A DNA stretch of 64,000 bases from Syntrophomonas sp. (GTDB taxonomy: Bacteria > Bacillota > Syntrophomonadia > Syntrophomonadales > Syntrophomonadaceae), in contig JAENYG010000012.1 in assembly GCA_016841875.1 (NCBI GenBank), positions 42,126 through 106,125 of the forward strand, given 5' to 3'. The notes below the pieces were generated by a model. That model did not search any database. It was not told the DNA's origin and saw nothing but the letters and a program-made list of their open reading frames with translations. Below are positions 45,779 through 54,520 of the stretch, piece after piece; position 1 is the first letter of the stretch, and each line of letters opens with the position of its first letter. Position numbers and translations under genes: made by a program.

Positions 45779-46363
45779 TTAGAAAAAGTCCCAATTAATA
45801 ACCAGTTCTGACCTGTCAGTAACTACCCAGTGGACCGGAACATCTGCCCCACAGGGATGAATGTCATCAACCACCTGGTATTCATAACAAATACCGCATT
45901 TAAACGCATCCCTTCTCAAGACTGTTAAATAACGGTCATAATAACCTGCGCCATATCCTAATCGGTAGCCTCTGGCGTCATATACCAGACCTGGCACTAG
46001 AACTACATCTATATCCTGGGGAGGAAAAGCTTCTCCTTCAGGTTCTAAAATACCATATCTACCCTTGTGAAGCTTTTGGGGAGAGGTATATTCAACCGCC
46101 TCCAGTTTTCTTGCTTTGTTTACCCGGGGCAGAAGAATAGTCTTTCCCCCATCTTTTAGTAAAACCAGCAAGGTCCATGGATCAGCCTCATTATTGATGC
46201 TAGAAAAACCCATAATAGTTTTAGCCCTGCGAATCGGCTCCAGCTCCAAGACCCTATCAGCTATTCGCTGGCTCGAATCCTTTACTTCTTGAGATGTCAT
46301 CCGGCTCCGGAGAAGCTTCATATCTTCCCTTAATGCCTGCCTCATCAGCTGTATATCATTCAT
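45779..46363 (-). CDS. 5-formyltetrahydrofolate cyclo-ligase
   Basis: 194 residues. ATP-dependent enzyme turning 5-formyl-THF into 5,10-methenyl-THF in one-carbon metabolism. Family motifs: IMGFSSINNEADPWTLL, LVPGLVYDARGYRLGYGAGY followed by YDRYL, and CGICYEYQVVDDIHPCGADV. Lies 3 bases downstream of lgt on the same strand, probably cotranscribed. Confidence 0.93.
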   Translation of the reverse strand: MNDIQLMRQALREDMKLLRSRMTSQEVKDSSQRIADRVLELEPIRRAKTIMGFSSINNEADPWTLLVLLKDGGKTILLPRVNKARKLEAVEYTSPQKLHKGRYGILEPEGEAFPPQDIDVVLVPGLVYDARGYRLGYGAGYYDRYLTVLRRDAFKCGICYEYQVVDDIHPCGADVPVHWVVTDRSELVINWDFF

Positions 46364-46366
46364 ATA

Positions 46367-47140
46367 CTATCTGCGCCTGCCCCTTCTCACATAAATGGTG
46401 TTACTTTCCTTCGTTCTGATCCAGAAATATAAGCCCAGGGCCGTGGCAAACATAATCATGGTATATATCTGTCCCATGGTAAATGGCCCATAATTTATTA
46501 GACTGAATCGGAAGAATTCGATGATAAACCGGTATATGGAATAACCTATAAGATAAGCTAGAAAAACCTGCCCTGTAAACTTCCTGCGGGGAAGGAGCCG
46601 TAATAAATAAATAAATAAAATGAAATTGAGCAGTGAGCTGTACAGCTGGGTGGGATGACGCAGCAGGTTGTCAACAGCCGGAAATACCACTCCATATTCC
46701 GTACCAGTTGGCAGCCCATAACAGCAGCCGTTCAGGAAACATCCGATTCGCACCAATGCATAACCCAGAGCTAAATATGGAACAAACATATCTGCCATTT
46801 CCCAGAAGCCCAGATTTTTTCGCCAAATATAAAATAGAAAAGCTAATAATCCACCTACGAATGCTCCATACCAGACTAGACCAGAAAAACCCGGTGAAAA
46901 AAACATCCCGGGGTGGGCTAGAAAATCTGGCCATTCATAAAAGAGGATATATGCTATCCTCCCCCCTAGTATCCCGAATACTACCATAAGTATGACCATG
47001 TCTAGGACCATATCCCTATCATATCCTTGCCGGTCAAAATTGCGCCCAATGCCCACTATTGCCACTATTGTAGCAACAGCCAGCATAAATCCCCATGAAT
47101 AGACTTTGAAATTACCAAATTGTAATAAAACAGGGTGCAT
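46367..47140 (-). CDS. lgt: Prolipoprotein diacylglyceryl transferase
   Basis: Integral membrane enzyme that attaches diacylglycerol to lipobox Cys, the first step of lipoprotein maturation; its substrates in this window include ZnuA, GerC and the DUF4349 lipoprotein. Seen: FGNFKVYSWGFMLAVA start, GRIAYILFYEW, the Lgt signature RIGCFLNGCCYGLPT, and LRHPTQLYSSLLNF. ATG 47140 (MHPVLLQFG) lies 7 bases after AGGAGG; an in-frame ATG at 47146 is too close. DnaA boxes lie just upstream. Confidence 0.95.
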   Translation of the reverse strand: MHPVLLQFGNFKVYSWGFMLAVATIVAIVGIGRNFDRQGYDRDMVLDMVILMVVFGILGGRIAYILFYEWPDFLAHPGMFFSPGFSGLVWYGAFVGGLLAFLFYIWRKNLGFWEMADMFVPYLALGYALVRIGCFLNGCCYGLPTGTEYGVVFPAVDNLLRHPTQLYSSLLNFILFIYLLRLLPRRKFTGQVFLAYLIGYSIYRFIIEFFRFSLINYGPFTMGQIYTMIMFATALGLYFWIRTKESNTIYVRRGRRR

Positions 47141-47165
47141 CCCCATTCCTCCTTAATTAGAGCAG

Positions 47166-47290
47166 TTATCCACAAGATAGATCGTCTACAATGCCACACC
47201 CATTGGTTTTTATAGGACTGCAAATGTTTTATGGGACCTCAAAGAACCCAGGAATATTAGTTATCAACAAAGTTATCCACATTATCCACA
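47166..47290. promoter_or_regulatory. Cluster of DnaA boxes between tsaD and lgt
   Basis: Three exact TTATCCACA boxes (47166-47174, 47273-47281, 47282-47290) and one TTATCAACA (47261-47269), all in the same orientation, within 125 bp. The consensus DnaA box is TTATNCACA. The last three are nearly contiguous. Confidence 0.7.
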
Positions 47291-47298
47291 GAATATCT

Positions 47299-48309
47299 TC
47301 ACAGGGACAATAGACCAGGATAAGCATTTAGATCAAGTGGGGCATAAGATTTAGTAATATATTGCTGGTATGCGATGCCTGCTATCATAGCAGCATTATC
47401 AGTACACAATGATAACGAAGGACAAAAAACTTTTATATTTTCTTGACCCGCTTTTTCCTTCATTAAAAGTCTTAAATGATGATTTGCTGCAACTCCACCT
47501 GCTATTAGTATGGAATCCACCTGATATAGTTTAGCCGCCTTAATCGACTTTTCAACCAGTACCTCCACCAGAGCTTGTTGAAACTCCGCCGCCAGATCGG
47601 ATACCTCCGGCTCTCCATTTTTTTCCATTTTTTTCCACAAATTCATGGCGGCTGTTTTTAACCCGCTGAAACTGAACTCAAATTCATTTTTATCTAAATA
47701 AACCCGGGGCAATTTTACTTTTCCGGCTTCTCCCAGAGCTGCAGCCTTTTGTATGGCTGGTCCTCCCGGATAACCAAGCCCTAAAAACCGGGCTACCTTG
47801 TCAAAGGCCTCCCCGGCAGCATCATCACGAGTTTCACCAATTACTGCATAATGATTGATATCCTTCATATGCAGCAGGCTGGTGTGACCACCGGATACTA
47901 CCAGGCATACCGCAGGAAAAGGTATATCCTGGTGTTCCAGGATATTAGCATAAATGTGTCCATGCAGGTGATTTACTGCCAGCAAAGGACGATCTAAGGC
48001 CCAGGCAAAACCTTTAGCAAATGACAGTCCCACCAGCAAAGCCCCAATCAATCCCGGCTGGTTAGTAACAGCTACAGCATCGATATCATTGTAACCTAAC
48101 CCAGCTTCCTTAAAAGCATTATCTACTACCACCGCAATATTTTCAATATGTTTGCGCGATGCAACTTCCGGTACTACACCACCAAACTGCCGGTGAATAT
48201 TTATTTGTGAATTAATAACGTTGGACAAAATATGGCGTCCATTTTTTACAATTGACGCGGCTGTTTCATCACAAGATGTTTCAATACCTAGAATCAATAT
48301 GTCTTTCAT
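47299..48309 (-). CDS. tsaD: tRNA N6-threonylcarbamoyladenosine transferase TsaD
   Basis: 336 residues. Catalytic subunit of t6A modification at position 37 of ANN-decoding tRNAs, acting with TsaB and TsaE encoded just upstream. Motifs: ILGIETSCDETAASIV, GVVPEVASRKHIENI, the metal-binding NHLHGHIYA, LVVSGGHTSL and LIAGGVAANHHLR. It follows rimI by 37 bases in the tsaE-tsaB-rimI-tsaD run typical of Firmicutes. Confidence 0.96.
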   Translation of the reverse strand: MKDILILGIETSCDETAASIVKNGRHILSNVINSQINIHRQFGGVVPEVASRKHIENIAVVVDNAFKEAGLGYNDIDAVAVTNQPGLIGALLVGLSFAKGFAWALDRPLLAVNHLHGHIYANILEHQDIPFPAVCLVVSGGHTSLLHMKDINHYAVIGETRDDAAGEAFDKVARFLGLGYPGGPAIQKAAALGEAGKVKLPRVYLDKNEFEFSFSGLKTAAMNLWKKMEKNGEPEVSDLAAEFQQALVEVLVEKSIKAAKLYQVDSILIAGGVAANHHLRLLMKEKAGQENIKVFCPSLSLCTDNAAMIAGIAYQQYITKSYAPLDLNAYPGLLSL

Positions 48310-48346
48310 ATCTTACCAACTGACCTCACTTATTTTCGGCAAGTAT

Positions 48347-48799
48347 TTAATATAAATACTTGGTCATTAGAATTGCGTCTTCATCATTGTCAGAATAATA
48401 TTTTTTTCTTAAACCGGTTGGTACAAAGCCCAAATTATTATACATTATCTGGGCTGCAGTATTTGATGGTCTCACTTCCAGTAGAATCCTAATGGCCTTC
48501 TTGTCTCTGGCAATGTCCTCCAGTTTACCCATCAACAGTTTTCCCAAACCCTGTTTCCGGTAATCTTGCGCTATAGCAACATTGGTGATATGTGCTTCTT
48601 CGAAAATTACCCATATACCACCGAATCCTACAATTTCCCCCTCATAGTCGCATACCAGGTAACAGGCAAAAGTGTTGCTCAGTTCCCCCAGATAGGATTC
48701 TTTGGACCAGGGAAGAGGAAAGGATTCCCTTTCTATTTCCATAACCCGGTCAAGATCTTTTACTGTCATGTTCCTGATCAAACAGCCTGTTTCCAGCAC
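48347..48799 (-). CDS. rimI: Ribosomal-protein-alanine N-acetyltransferase RimI
   Basis: 150-residue GNAT acetyltransferase. Acetyl-CoA site QDYRKQGLGKLLMGKL, substrate-facing FPLPWSKESYLGEL and the C-terminal VRPSNTAAQIMYNNLGF are characteristic of RimI, which acetylates ribosomal protein S18. Its start codon overlaps the tsaB stop by one base, so it is translated in coupling with it. Confidence 0.93.
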   Translation of the reverse strand: MLETGCLIRNMTVKDLDRVMEIERESFPLPWSKESYLGELSNTFACYLVCDYEGEIVGFGGIWVIFEEAHITNVAIAQDYRKQGLGKLLMGKLEDIARDKKAIRILLEVRPSNTAAQIMYNNLGFVPTGLRKKYYSDNDEDAILMTKYLY

Positions 48800-49515
48800 T
48801 ATACTGCTCCCTTCCCAAGTCGGTACTCAGCTTCTGATAATCTAATATACAGCGGGCGCAGGTGGTAAACATCTTCAAATTCACCCTGCCTGGCCTTATG
48901 TACAGCTAGTATCCCTGCCGCTGCCGCCCGGGGAAGCATTAGATGTCCGGGCATGGGTAAAAGCTGGTCTTTTAACTCTATATTAAAGTACTCTGAATAT
49001 CGATAATAGCCGTCACCTAAAAGAATTATTTTGTCTTTGTGTTTATAAGCAGCCAGTTCCAGGGCCGCGTTTAGAAAGGTCTCCGGGGTGCAGACCATCG
49101 GTTCTTTTAAAATTTCTGGCCTGGTCCCGCCGACTTCATAAAAGCCGCAGTACACTTCATTTTTTCTAGCATCCAGCAGAGCACAAACCAGGGCATCGCT
49201 GCCGGCAATATTGCCGGCCAGGGTATCCAGAGTAGAGACTGCTACTACTGGTTTATCCGCAGCCATACTTATGCCTTTGACTGCAGCCATTCCTATTCTT
49301 AAACCAGTAAAAGAACCAGGTCCTGCTGTTACCGCCAGAACATCAATATCTGAAATACTGCAATCACATTCCCGCATAATCCTATTAACTGTAGGCAGAA
49401 GGGTTTCTGAATGTGTTTTCTTGTAATTAGTGAAACTCTCGATGATAACCCGGTCTTCATCTACCAGCGCAGCACCAGCAACCGGGGTAGAGCTATCAAC
49501 AGCCAGTATCAACAC
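48799..49515 (-). CDS. tsaB: tRNA threonylcarbamoyladenosine biosynthesis protein TsaB
   Basis: 238-residue inactive homologue of TsaD that forms the TsaB-TsaD heterodimer. Motifs: LILAVDSSTPVAGAALVDED, KKTHSETLLPTVNRIM, AVTAGPGSFTGLRIGMAAVK and DARKNEVYCGFY. It overlaps tsaE by 7 bases and rimI by 1. Confidence 0.95.
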   Translation of the reverse strand: MLILAVDSSTPVAGAALVDEDRVIIESFTNYKKTHSETLLPTVNRIMRECDCSISDIDVLAVTAGPGSFTGLRIGMAAVKGISMAADKPVVAVSTLDTLAGNIAGSDALVCALLDARKNEVYCGFYEVGGTRPEILKEPMVCTPETFLNAALELAAYKHKDKIILLGDGYYRYSEYFNIELKDQLLPMPGHLMLPRAAAAGILAVHKARQGEFEDVYHLRPLYIRLSEAEYRLGKGAV

Positions 49516-49976
49516 AATTCCTGCAACTCCTTAATTTTTTCTTGGTATTCCCTGCTCCGGGCCATTATGCTTACTAACCTCTCTCGGTCGTAGTCATCAT
49601 CAACTAGAGATATATTTATAAATAAAGCCTCCTCGGGCAGATAACTTTCCCCCGCCTGCGGCCACTCGATCAAACTCATACCTTCCCTGGCCAGATAATC
49701 ATCCAGACCCAGGTCACATATTTCATCATAGTTTAGTCGATAGAAATCAAAATGATTAATTTGAGCATTATCTATCCTATAGACATTCATCAGAGTAAAA
49801 GTAGGACTGGTAACCCTTCCTGTATATCCTCTTCCTCTGGCTATACCCCTGACCAATGTGGTTTTGCCTGCTCCCAGTTCACCAATCAGGTACACCAGGT
49901 CGTTATGGTCTAAAACCCGTGCAATTTTCTCGCCCAGTTCCTCCATTTCTGTTTCATTATATACCAGTAGTTCCAA
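49509..49976 (-). CDS. tsaE: tRNA threonylcarbamoyladenosine biosynthesis ATPase TsaE
   Basis: 155-residue P-loop ATPase that drives turnover of the TsaBD complex. Walker A GELGAGKTTLVRGIARG, VTSPTFTLMNVY, HFDFYRLNYDE and LIEWPQAGE are diagnostic. First gene of the t6A run; ATG 49976 follows GAGGTG. Confidence 0.95.
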   Translation of the reverse strand: MELLVYNETEMEELGEKIARVLDHNDLVYLIGELGAGKTTLVRGIARGRGYTGRVTSPTFTLMNVYRIDNAQINHFDFYRLNYDEICDLGLDDYLAREGMSLIEWPQAGESYLPEEALFINISLVDDDYDRERLVSIMARSREYQEKIKELQELC

Positions 49977-50031
49977 TTGTTTTCACCTCGAAGTTCGCTG
50001 TTGCATACTCAAATGTTTCACTGTCACCTGT

Positions 50032-50721
50032 TTATCCTTTTATCTTTTTGTATTCATCCCTAATCTGTTTGAAGTCCTCCCAGGCAGCGCGCTTATACCC
50101 CGGATTCCTCAGCAAAGCCGCTGGATGATAAGTAGGCATGATTTTAATCTCCTGTCTGATCAACCATCTGCCTCGAATCCTGGTAATCCTGGCTTTAGGA
50201 TCTATAACGGTCTGGCTGGCCATCGATCCCAAGCATACTATTATAGCAGGTCTAATAAGCCTTATCTGAGCCTCCAAATACTTCTGACACTCCTTGACTT
50301 CATCAGGATTGGGCAGCCTATTTCCCGGCGGCCTGCATTTAACAACGTTGCTTATGTATATCTCAGTTCGCTGCAGCTCAGCTGCTTGCAAGATTTTATC
50401 CAGCAGTTGGCCGGCTCGGCCCACAAAAGGTTTTCCTTGAATATCTTCATCCTGACCCGGACCTTCACCGATAAGCATTATCTGTGCATCACGAGGCCCA
50501 TCAGCAAACACTACCTGCCGGCAGGTTTCCCGCAGTCGGCAACGACTGCATTCCCTGGCAGCTGTCTCCAGCTCCATGATACTCTCAATCTCGGGGTAGG
50601 CCTCGCCAGGTGCAATCCCAGGCAAAAAAGGCAGATATGAATTATTTTCCGGTTCTGCTACGAACTGCTCTTTTTGAGTTTCCCCATATTCCCCAAAAAG
50701 GCCAGGCTGCTCTGTAGACAT
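50032..50721 (-). CDS. udg: Type 4 (Fe-S) uracil-DNA glycosylase
   Basis: 229 residues. Family 4 UDG removing uracil from DNA. Variable N-terminus (about 45 residues), then Cys pair CSRCRLRETC (Fe-S ligands), active-site GEGPGQDEDIQGKPFVG, ISNVVKCRPPGNR, CQKYLEAQIRLIRPAIIVC (other two Fe-S Cys), and MPTYHPAALLRNP with the catalytic His. GGAGGGG precedes the ATG by about 8 bases. Lies 55 bases upstream of tsaE. Confidence 0.94.
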   Translation of the reverse strand: MSTEQPGLFGEYGETQKEQFVAEPENNSYLPFLPGIAPGEAYPEIESIMELETAARECSRCRLRETCRQVVFADGPRDAQIMLIGEGPGQDEDIQGKPFVGRAGQLLDKILQAAELQRTEIYISNVVKCRPPGNRLPNPDEVKECQKYLEAQIRLIRPAIIVCLGSMASQTVIDPKARITRIRGRWLIRQEIKIMPTYHPAALLRNPGYKRAAWEDFKQIRDEYKKIKG

Positions 50722-50882
50722 TTTCTCCCCTCCAGTCCTGTTCTAATCCTTGCGGGGTGAACTATATACAAAATGTTATAATACAAAATAACCCGGGCAC
50801 GATAAAAAGTACCGCCTAGCTTAAGTCACGGCACTTTCTTATCATAATCAATAATAGCAATTATAGCAATTAAAACCATTTT

Positions 50883-50944
50883 GAGGGGACGGTTCCTTGA
50901 CTCACCCTCCCATAAAATCCAAAACAGCCGGTATAAACCGGCTG
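50883..50944. repeat. REP-like fragment and hairpin
   Basis: GAGGGGACGGTTCCTTGACT (50883-50902) is close to the complement of AAGTCAAGAACCGTCCCC seen at 29029. A perfect hairpin CAGCCGGT / ACCGGCTG (50925-50932, 50937-50944) follows. The rest of 50722-51128 is without an identifiable gene. Confidence 0.5.
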
Positions 50945-51128
50945 CAGGGTTCAGTATTATTAGGAATAAGGGTTTATTGATGCTTCTAAAACAGGGGATT
51001 TATGTCTAAAGTTAACCCGCTGCTTTCGCCTCCAGCGACAAGGGCCTGGTTCGCATTATCATTGTAAGTAACAGTATCTTTAGATTATCGCGTGACAATT
51101 AACAAGTATACAGTTTAATAATCCGCCC

Positions 51129-52478
51129 TTACACATTCTTTTCTAAAACCTCATACAGGTCATAAAAGCCGTTCCCGATTCTCCAGAAGGATATCCCTCC
51201 CAGCCCGCCGCCTATAGCCTCATTAAATTTGCTGCTCAGGCTTCTTACATTTTCCATCCATATTTCATGGTAATTATTATACTCATCCAAATAGGTATAA
51301 TACGGACTCATGCTCTGACTGTCAAAATGCTCGGTCACCTGGTATTGCTTCTGGATTACTGCTAGTTTCTGGGCCGTAATGGTTTTAGCACTGCCGTTAG
51401 AAGACCAATCATAACCATAGGTAGCCATTCCCAACAGTATTTTCTGGGCAGGTATCGTTTCACTCATATAGTCTACCACCTTTTGTACCCACCACAGAGG
51501 AGCTACTGCACCTGCTGAGCTGGTCTTGTAATGATAATCGTAAGCCATGACTACCACCTGATCAGCAATTTCTCCTATTCTAGCATAATCGTACCCCGTC
51601 GCCCATTGGTCTGATTCAGTTCTGGCAAAAACAGCTACTGATAATTCTTTATTTTCCCCCAGAGATGCCTTTAATTCCTTAAGAAAGGTGGTGAAGTAAG
51701 CTGCATCACTGGCATTGATAAACTCAAAGTCAATATTTACCCCATCATAGCCATACTTATTTACTTGATCCAGCAGGTTACCGATAAGCATTTTACGGTT
51801 TTGAGAACTCGACAGCAGTTGATGCAGTTTGCTGCTGTCCATTAATACAACACTGGCATGCGTCTTTACATCATAACCTCGAACAAAGTCCAGTACTGCT
51901 TGGTAGTCATCTTTATATTCAAAATTTAAGTGACCGTTACCATCAGTCTCATACCAGCGAAAAGCTATGTCGGTAAAATATTTAATATTATCCGTCAGTT
52001 CTGGCCCCGAAGAATAATAATAATATGCAAATACTTGAGAACAATCATCGAATTGTATGTTCACCCTGCAGGCCCGACTGTCCCAACTCACACTGGCTCC
52101 CAGTGCTTCAACCAGGAAACGCAGCGGGACATAGGTGCGATCCTGGTATATGTACGGTGCAGTGTCAAATTTCAAAGTCTGTCCATCCACCCTGGCATAG
52201 CTGCTGCCAATAAAAAATTCTATATATTTACCCTGGCAATCCATAGCAACTTTTTGCTGCTGCCCGTCCCAGTATACCTGTCCTTTAAGGGCTTCATCCT
52301 CGATAACAAATCTTACCGGTACCATGGTACGATCATTCTTAATAACCGCCGGGGGGGAAAGTGTTCTGAGCTCACCGTTTATACTGATCGCAGGATTAGT
52401 GGAAGCCTGTGCACTAACTGTAAATATTAGGGTTGACAATAAGACCAATAAGAGAGAGTACTTCCAATTTGATTTCAT
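51129..52478 (-). CDS. Secreted GH18-family glycosidase with stalk domain
   Basis: 449 residues. Signal peptide (LLLVLLSTLIFTVSAQAS), stalk domain (about 28-140; NDRTMVPVRFVIEDEALKG and QDRTYVPLRFLVEALGASV), then a glycoside hydrolase 18 catalytic barrel. The catalytic motif YDGVNIDFEFI carries the proton-donor Glu, followed by VVVMAYDYHYKTSSAGAVAP and GGISFWRIG as in spore-cortex SleL/YaaH-type N-acetylglucosaminidases. Substrate is likely peptidoglycan or another GlcNAc polymer. ATG 52478. Shares its N-terminal domain type with five other proteins in the window. Confidence 0.92.
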   Translation of the reverse strand: MKSNWKYSLLLVLLSTLIFTVSAQASTNPAISINGELRTLSPPAVIKNDRTMVPVRFVIEDEALKGQVYWDGQQQKVAMDCQGKYIEFFIGSSYARVDGQTLKFDTAPYIYQDRTYVPLRFLVEALGASVSWDSRACRVNIQFDDCSQVFAYYYYSSGPELTDNIKYFTDIAFRWYETDGNGHLNFEYKDDYQAVLDFVRGYDVKTHASVVLMDSSKLHQLLSSSQNRKMLIGNLLDQVNKYGYDGVNIDFEFINASDAAYFTTFLKELKASLGENKELSVAVFARTESDQWATGYDYARIGEIADQVVVMAYDYHYKTSSAGAVAPLWWVQKVVDYMSETIPAQKILLGMATYGYDWSSNGSAKTITAQKLAVIQKQYQVTEHFDSQSMSPYYTYLDEYNNYHEIWMENVRSLSSKFNEAIGGGLGGISFWRIGNGFYDLYEVLEKNV

Positions 52479-52651
52479 TTCTGTATCTCACCCCCATAAT
52501 TTCAATTTTTATCTGTGGTTATTAATTCTCCCCTTAATTTCCTATTCCTTGATGTAAATATTGGCAGCTGGATAATTCAACGGTAATTTCCAATCTCCAG
52601 GCAGGCAAAAAAATAGCAAAAACGGCCATCAAGACCATTTGTGCCCCTAAT

Positions 52652-52729
52652 ACGGTGCCAGGCACTAACTTACTAACTTATTCGTAGTTTGCTAAGACAA
52701 TAAGTTAGTAAGTTAGTGCCTGGCACCGT
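52652..52729. repeat. Long perfect palindrome (REP/BIME-like)
   Basis: Two 31-bp perfectly complementary arms (52652-52682 and 52699-52729) starting ACGGTGCCAGGCACTAACTT around a 16-base spacer. It begins 4 bases beyond the etfA stop. The same arm recurs at 63944. Could act as an mRNA 3' stabiliser or terminator. Confidence 0.8.
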
Positions 52730-52733
52730 CATC

Positions 52734-53678
52734 TTATTTCTTAAATTCTTCTATCAGGGCCGGGACGATCTGGTAAAGATCTCCGGTTATTCCATAATCA
52801 GCAGATTCAAATATGGGTGCATTTTCATCTGAATTCACCGCACATATTATTCCCGCTTCTCTGATTCCAACCACATGTTGGATCTGACCAGATACACCTA
52901 TTCCCAAATAAAGGGCGGGCTTAACCTCTTTGGCTGATAATCCTATACAGGATTCTTCAGTCATCCAATGTTTCTCCTCAGATATGGGACGGGTACAGGC
53001 TACTTCTCCGCCTAGAACCTCAGCCAACTCTCTGACCATAGCCAGATCTTCTTGATTTTCAATTCCCCGGCCAGCACAGACGATTATCCTGGCAGCGGTG
53101 ATATCACCAGAAGCTTGGGCTTTTCCCTTCCGTTCCATCACCTGCATCCCTGAGGGTTCAGGTGATTCTAAGGTTTTGATGTTTCCCTGACGGTCACTTT
53201 GGACCGGGGCAGCTTCATAGGACCGAGGGGGAATGGTAGCCATCTGCGGACGACTGCTAATGCTAACTGTCTGTATAGCTGCTCCGCCATACATCAAGCG
53301 TTCCATCTGCAGCTTGCCCTTCTCATCTATGTTCATGGCACTGCACTCGCTGCACAAAGCAGTATCTAATCTGGCAGCTATCCGGGCTGCCATTTCCTTT
53401 CCTTTTAGACTGGCAGCTATCAAAAAAACATCTGGATCAGCATCTCTGGCCTCATCCGCCATAAGCGGAACATAATCCTGCACCGGTTGGCTTTCTGTCA
53501 GGGGAGGCAGTAATAATACTTCATCCGCCCCCCGGGCTATGAAATCCTGCGCTATATTATTATCTCCTGACACCAGGGCCGTAAGCTTCATGCCTAACAT
53601 GTCGGCTACACCTCTGCCAGCAGTAAGCAGCTCCACTCCCTGTTCATATTTATCTGCATATATCCAAACTCCAGACAT
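52734..53678 (-). CDS. etfA: Electron transfer flavoprotein alpha subunit
   Basis: 314 residues. FAD-binding subunit that accepts electrons from acyl-CoA dehydrogenase. C-terminal domain shows the ETF-alpha signature: IVCAGRGIENQEDLAMVREL, ALYLGIGVSGQIQHVVGI and AVNSDENAPIFESADYGITG. 4 bases after etfB; last gene of the acd-etfB-etfA operon. In syntrophs ETF relays electrons toward membrane redox carriers; the direction here is not readable. Confidence 0.95.
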   Translation of the reverse strand: MSGVWIYADKYEQGVELLTAGRGVADMLGMKLTALVSGDNNIAQDFIARGADEVLLLPPLTESQPVQDYVPLMADEARDADPDVFLIAASLKGKEMAARIAARLDTALCSECSAMNIDEKGKLQMERLMYGGAAIQTVSISSRPQMATIPPRSYEAAPVQSDRQGNIKTLESPEPSGMQVMERKGKAQASGDITAARIIVCAGRGIENQEDLAMVRELAEVLGGEVACTRPISEEKHWMTEESCIGLSAKEVKPALYLGIGVSGQIQHVVGIREAGIICAVNSDENAPIFESADYGITGDLYQIVPALIEEFKK

Positions 53679-53682
53679 TTTG

Positions 53683-54453
53683 TCACCCCCTGTCTATTAC
53701 ACCAGTTTTACGAACAGCTTCAACAAAGGCTTTAATATCCTCTGGTCCAGCTCCGAAACGGCTGCAATTTCTTTCCATACTGGCCGCCCTCAGACCTTCA
53801 TCGATAAGAAGCCTTTCATATTCAGAGCCCAAGTCTTCCAGGTCAATTTCGATCACCGGCTTTTTAGATGCTGCCAGGGTATCTTTAAGGCCAGGAACCC
53901 GAGGACTGTTAATGTCAGGTAATACTGTTACCAGAGCCGGTAGAGGAGCAGAAATTACTTCCAACCCATCATCGGTTTTACGTTCAGCAATAATCCGGTT
54001 ATCTTCAATAGTCAGCTGGTTAACAAATGCTATACAAGGAATACCCAGCTTCTCGGCCAAGCGTGGCCCTACTTGCTGAGAATACATATCACTTGATCCT
54101 TCACCACATATGATTAGATCATAGTCTATCTGATCACCGATCACCTTAGCCAGTATGGCTGAAGTTTGTGATGGTTCCAAGTTTTCGAATTGATCATCAT
54201 TGATAAAATATGCCTTTTCCGGCCCCCGGGAAAGTGCATCTTTGATTCCTTTAGTGGCATCACTGGAAGCAACCGTAACAGCAGTAACACTGCCACCGTA
54301 CTTCTCCTGGAGCTGAACCGCTTCTTCAATAGCATTACGGTCATAATCGCTCAATTTGTACTCTGCCCATTCCAGATCGATTTTGCCTGAGCTGGATGGT
54401 TTAATATAGGCTTCATCCACCACCCATTTAAAACAACATATAATATTGGGCAT
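53683..54453 (-). CDS. etfB: Electron transfer flavoprotein beta subunit
   Basis: 256 residues, AMP/NAD-type nucleotide-binding partner of EtfA. Features: NIICCFKWVVDEAYIK start, LSDYDRNAIEEAVQLQEKYG, LIICGEGSSDMYSQQVGPRL, and the recognition-loop region of ETF-beta. ATG 54453 (MPNIICC) is chosen because GAGAGG lies 8 bases upstream; a GTG at 54462 in frame is less well placed. Between the dehydrogenase (67 bases upstream) and etfA. Confidence 0.94.
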   Translation of the reverse strand: MPNIICCFKWVVDEAYIKPSSSGKIDLEWAEYKLSDYDRNAIEEAVQLQEKYGGSVTAVTVASSDATKGIKDALSRGPEKAYFINDDQFENLEPSQTSAILAKVIGDQIDYDLIICGEGSSDMYSQQVGPRLAEKLGIPCIAFVNQLTIEDNRIIAERKTDDGLEVISAPLPALVTVLPDINSPRVPGLKDTLAASKKPVIEIDLEDLGSEYERLLIDEGLRAASMERNCSRFGAGPEDIKAFVEAVRKTGVIDRG

Positions 54454-54520
54454 GGGTCGCACCTCTCTTCAATAAAAATAATAGCGGCAGGAAAAGAAAT
54501 CATCTTTCCCTGCCTGATCT

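Noticed and set aside
47166..47290. Chromosomal origin (oriC)
   Set aside because: DnaA boxes are present, but no dnaA, dnaN, recF or gyrase genes and no clear DNA-unwinding element were seen.
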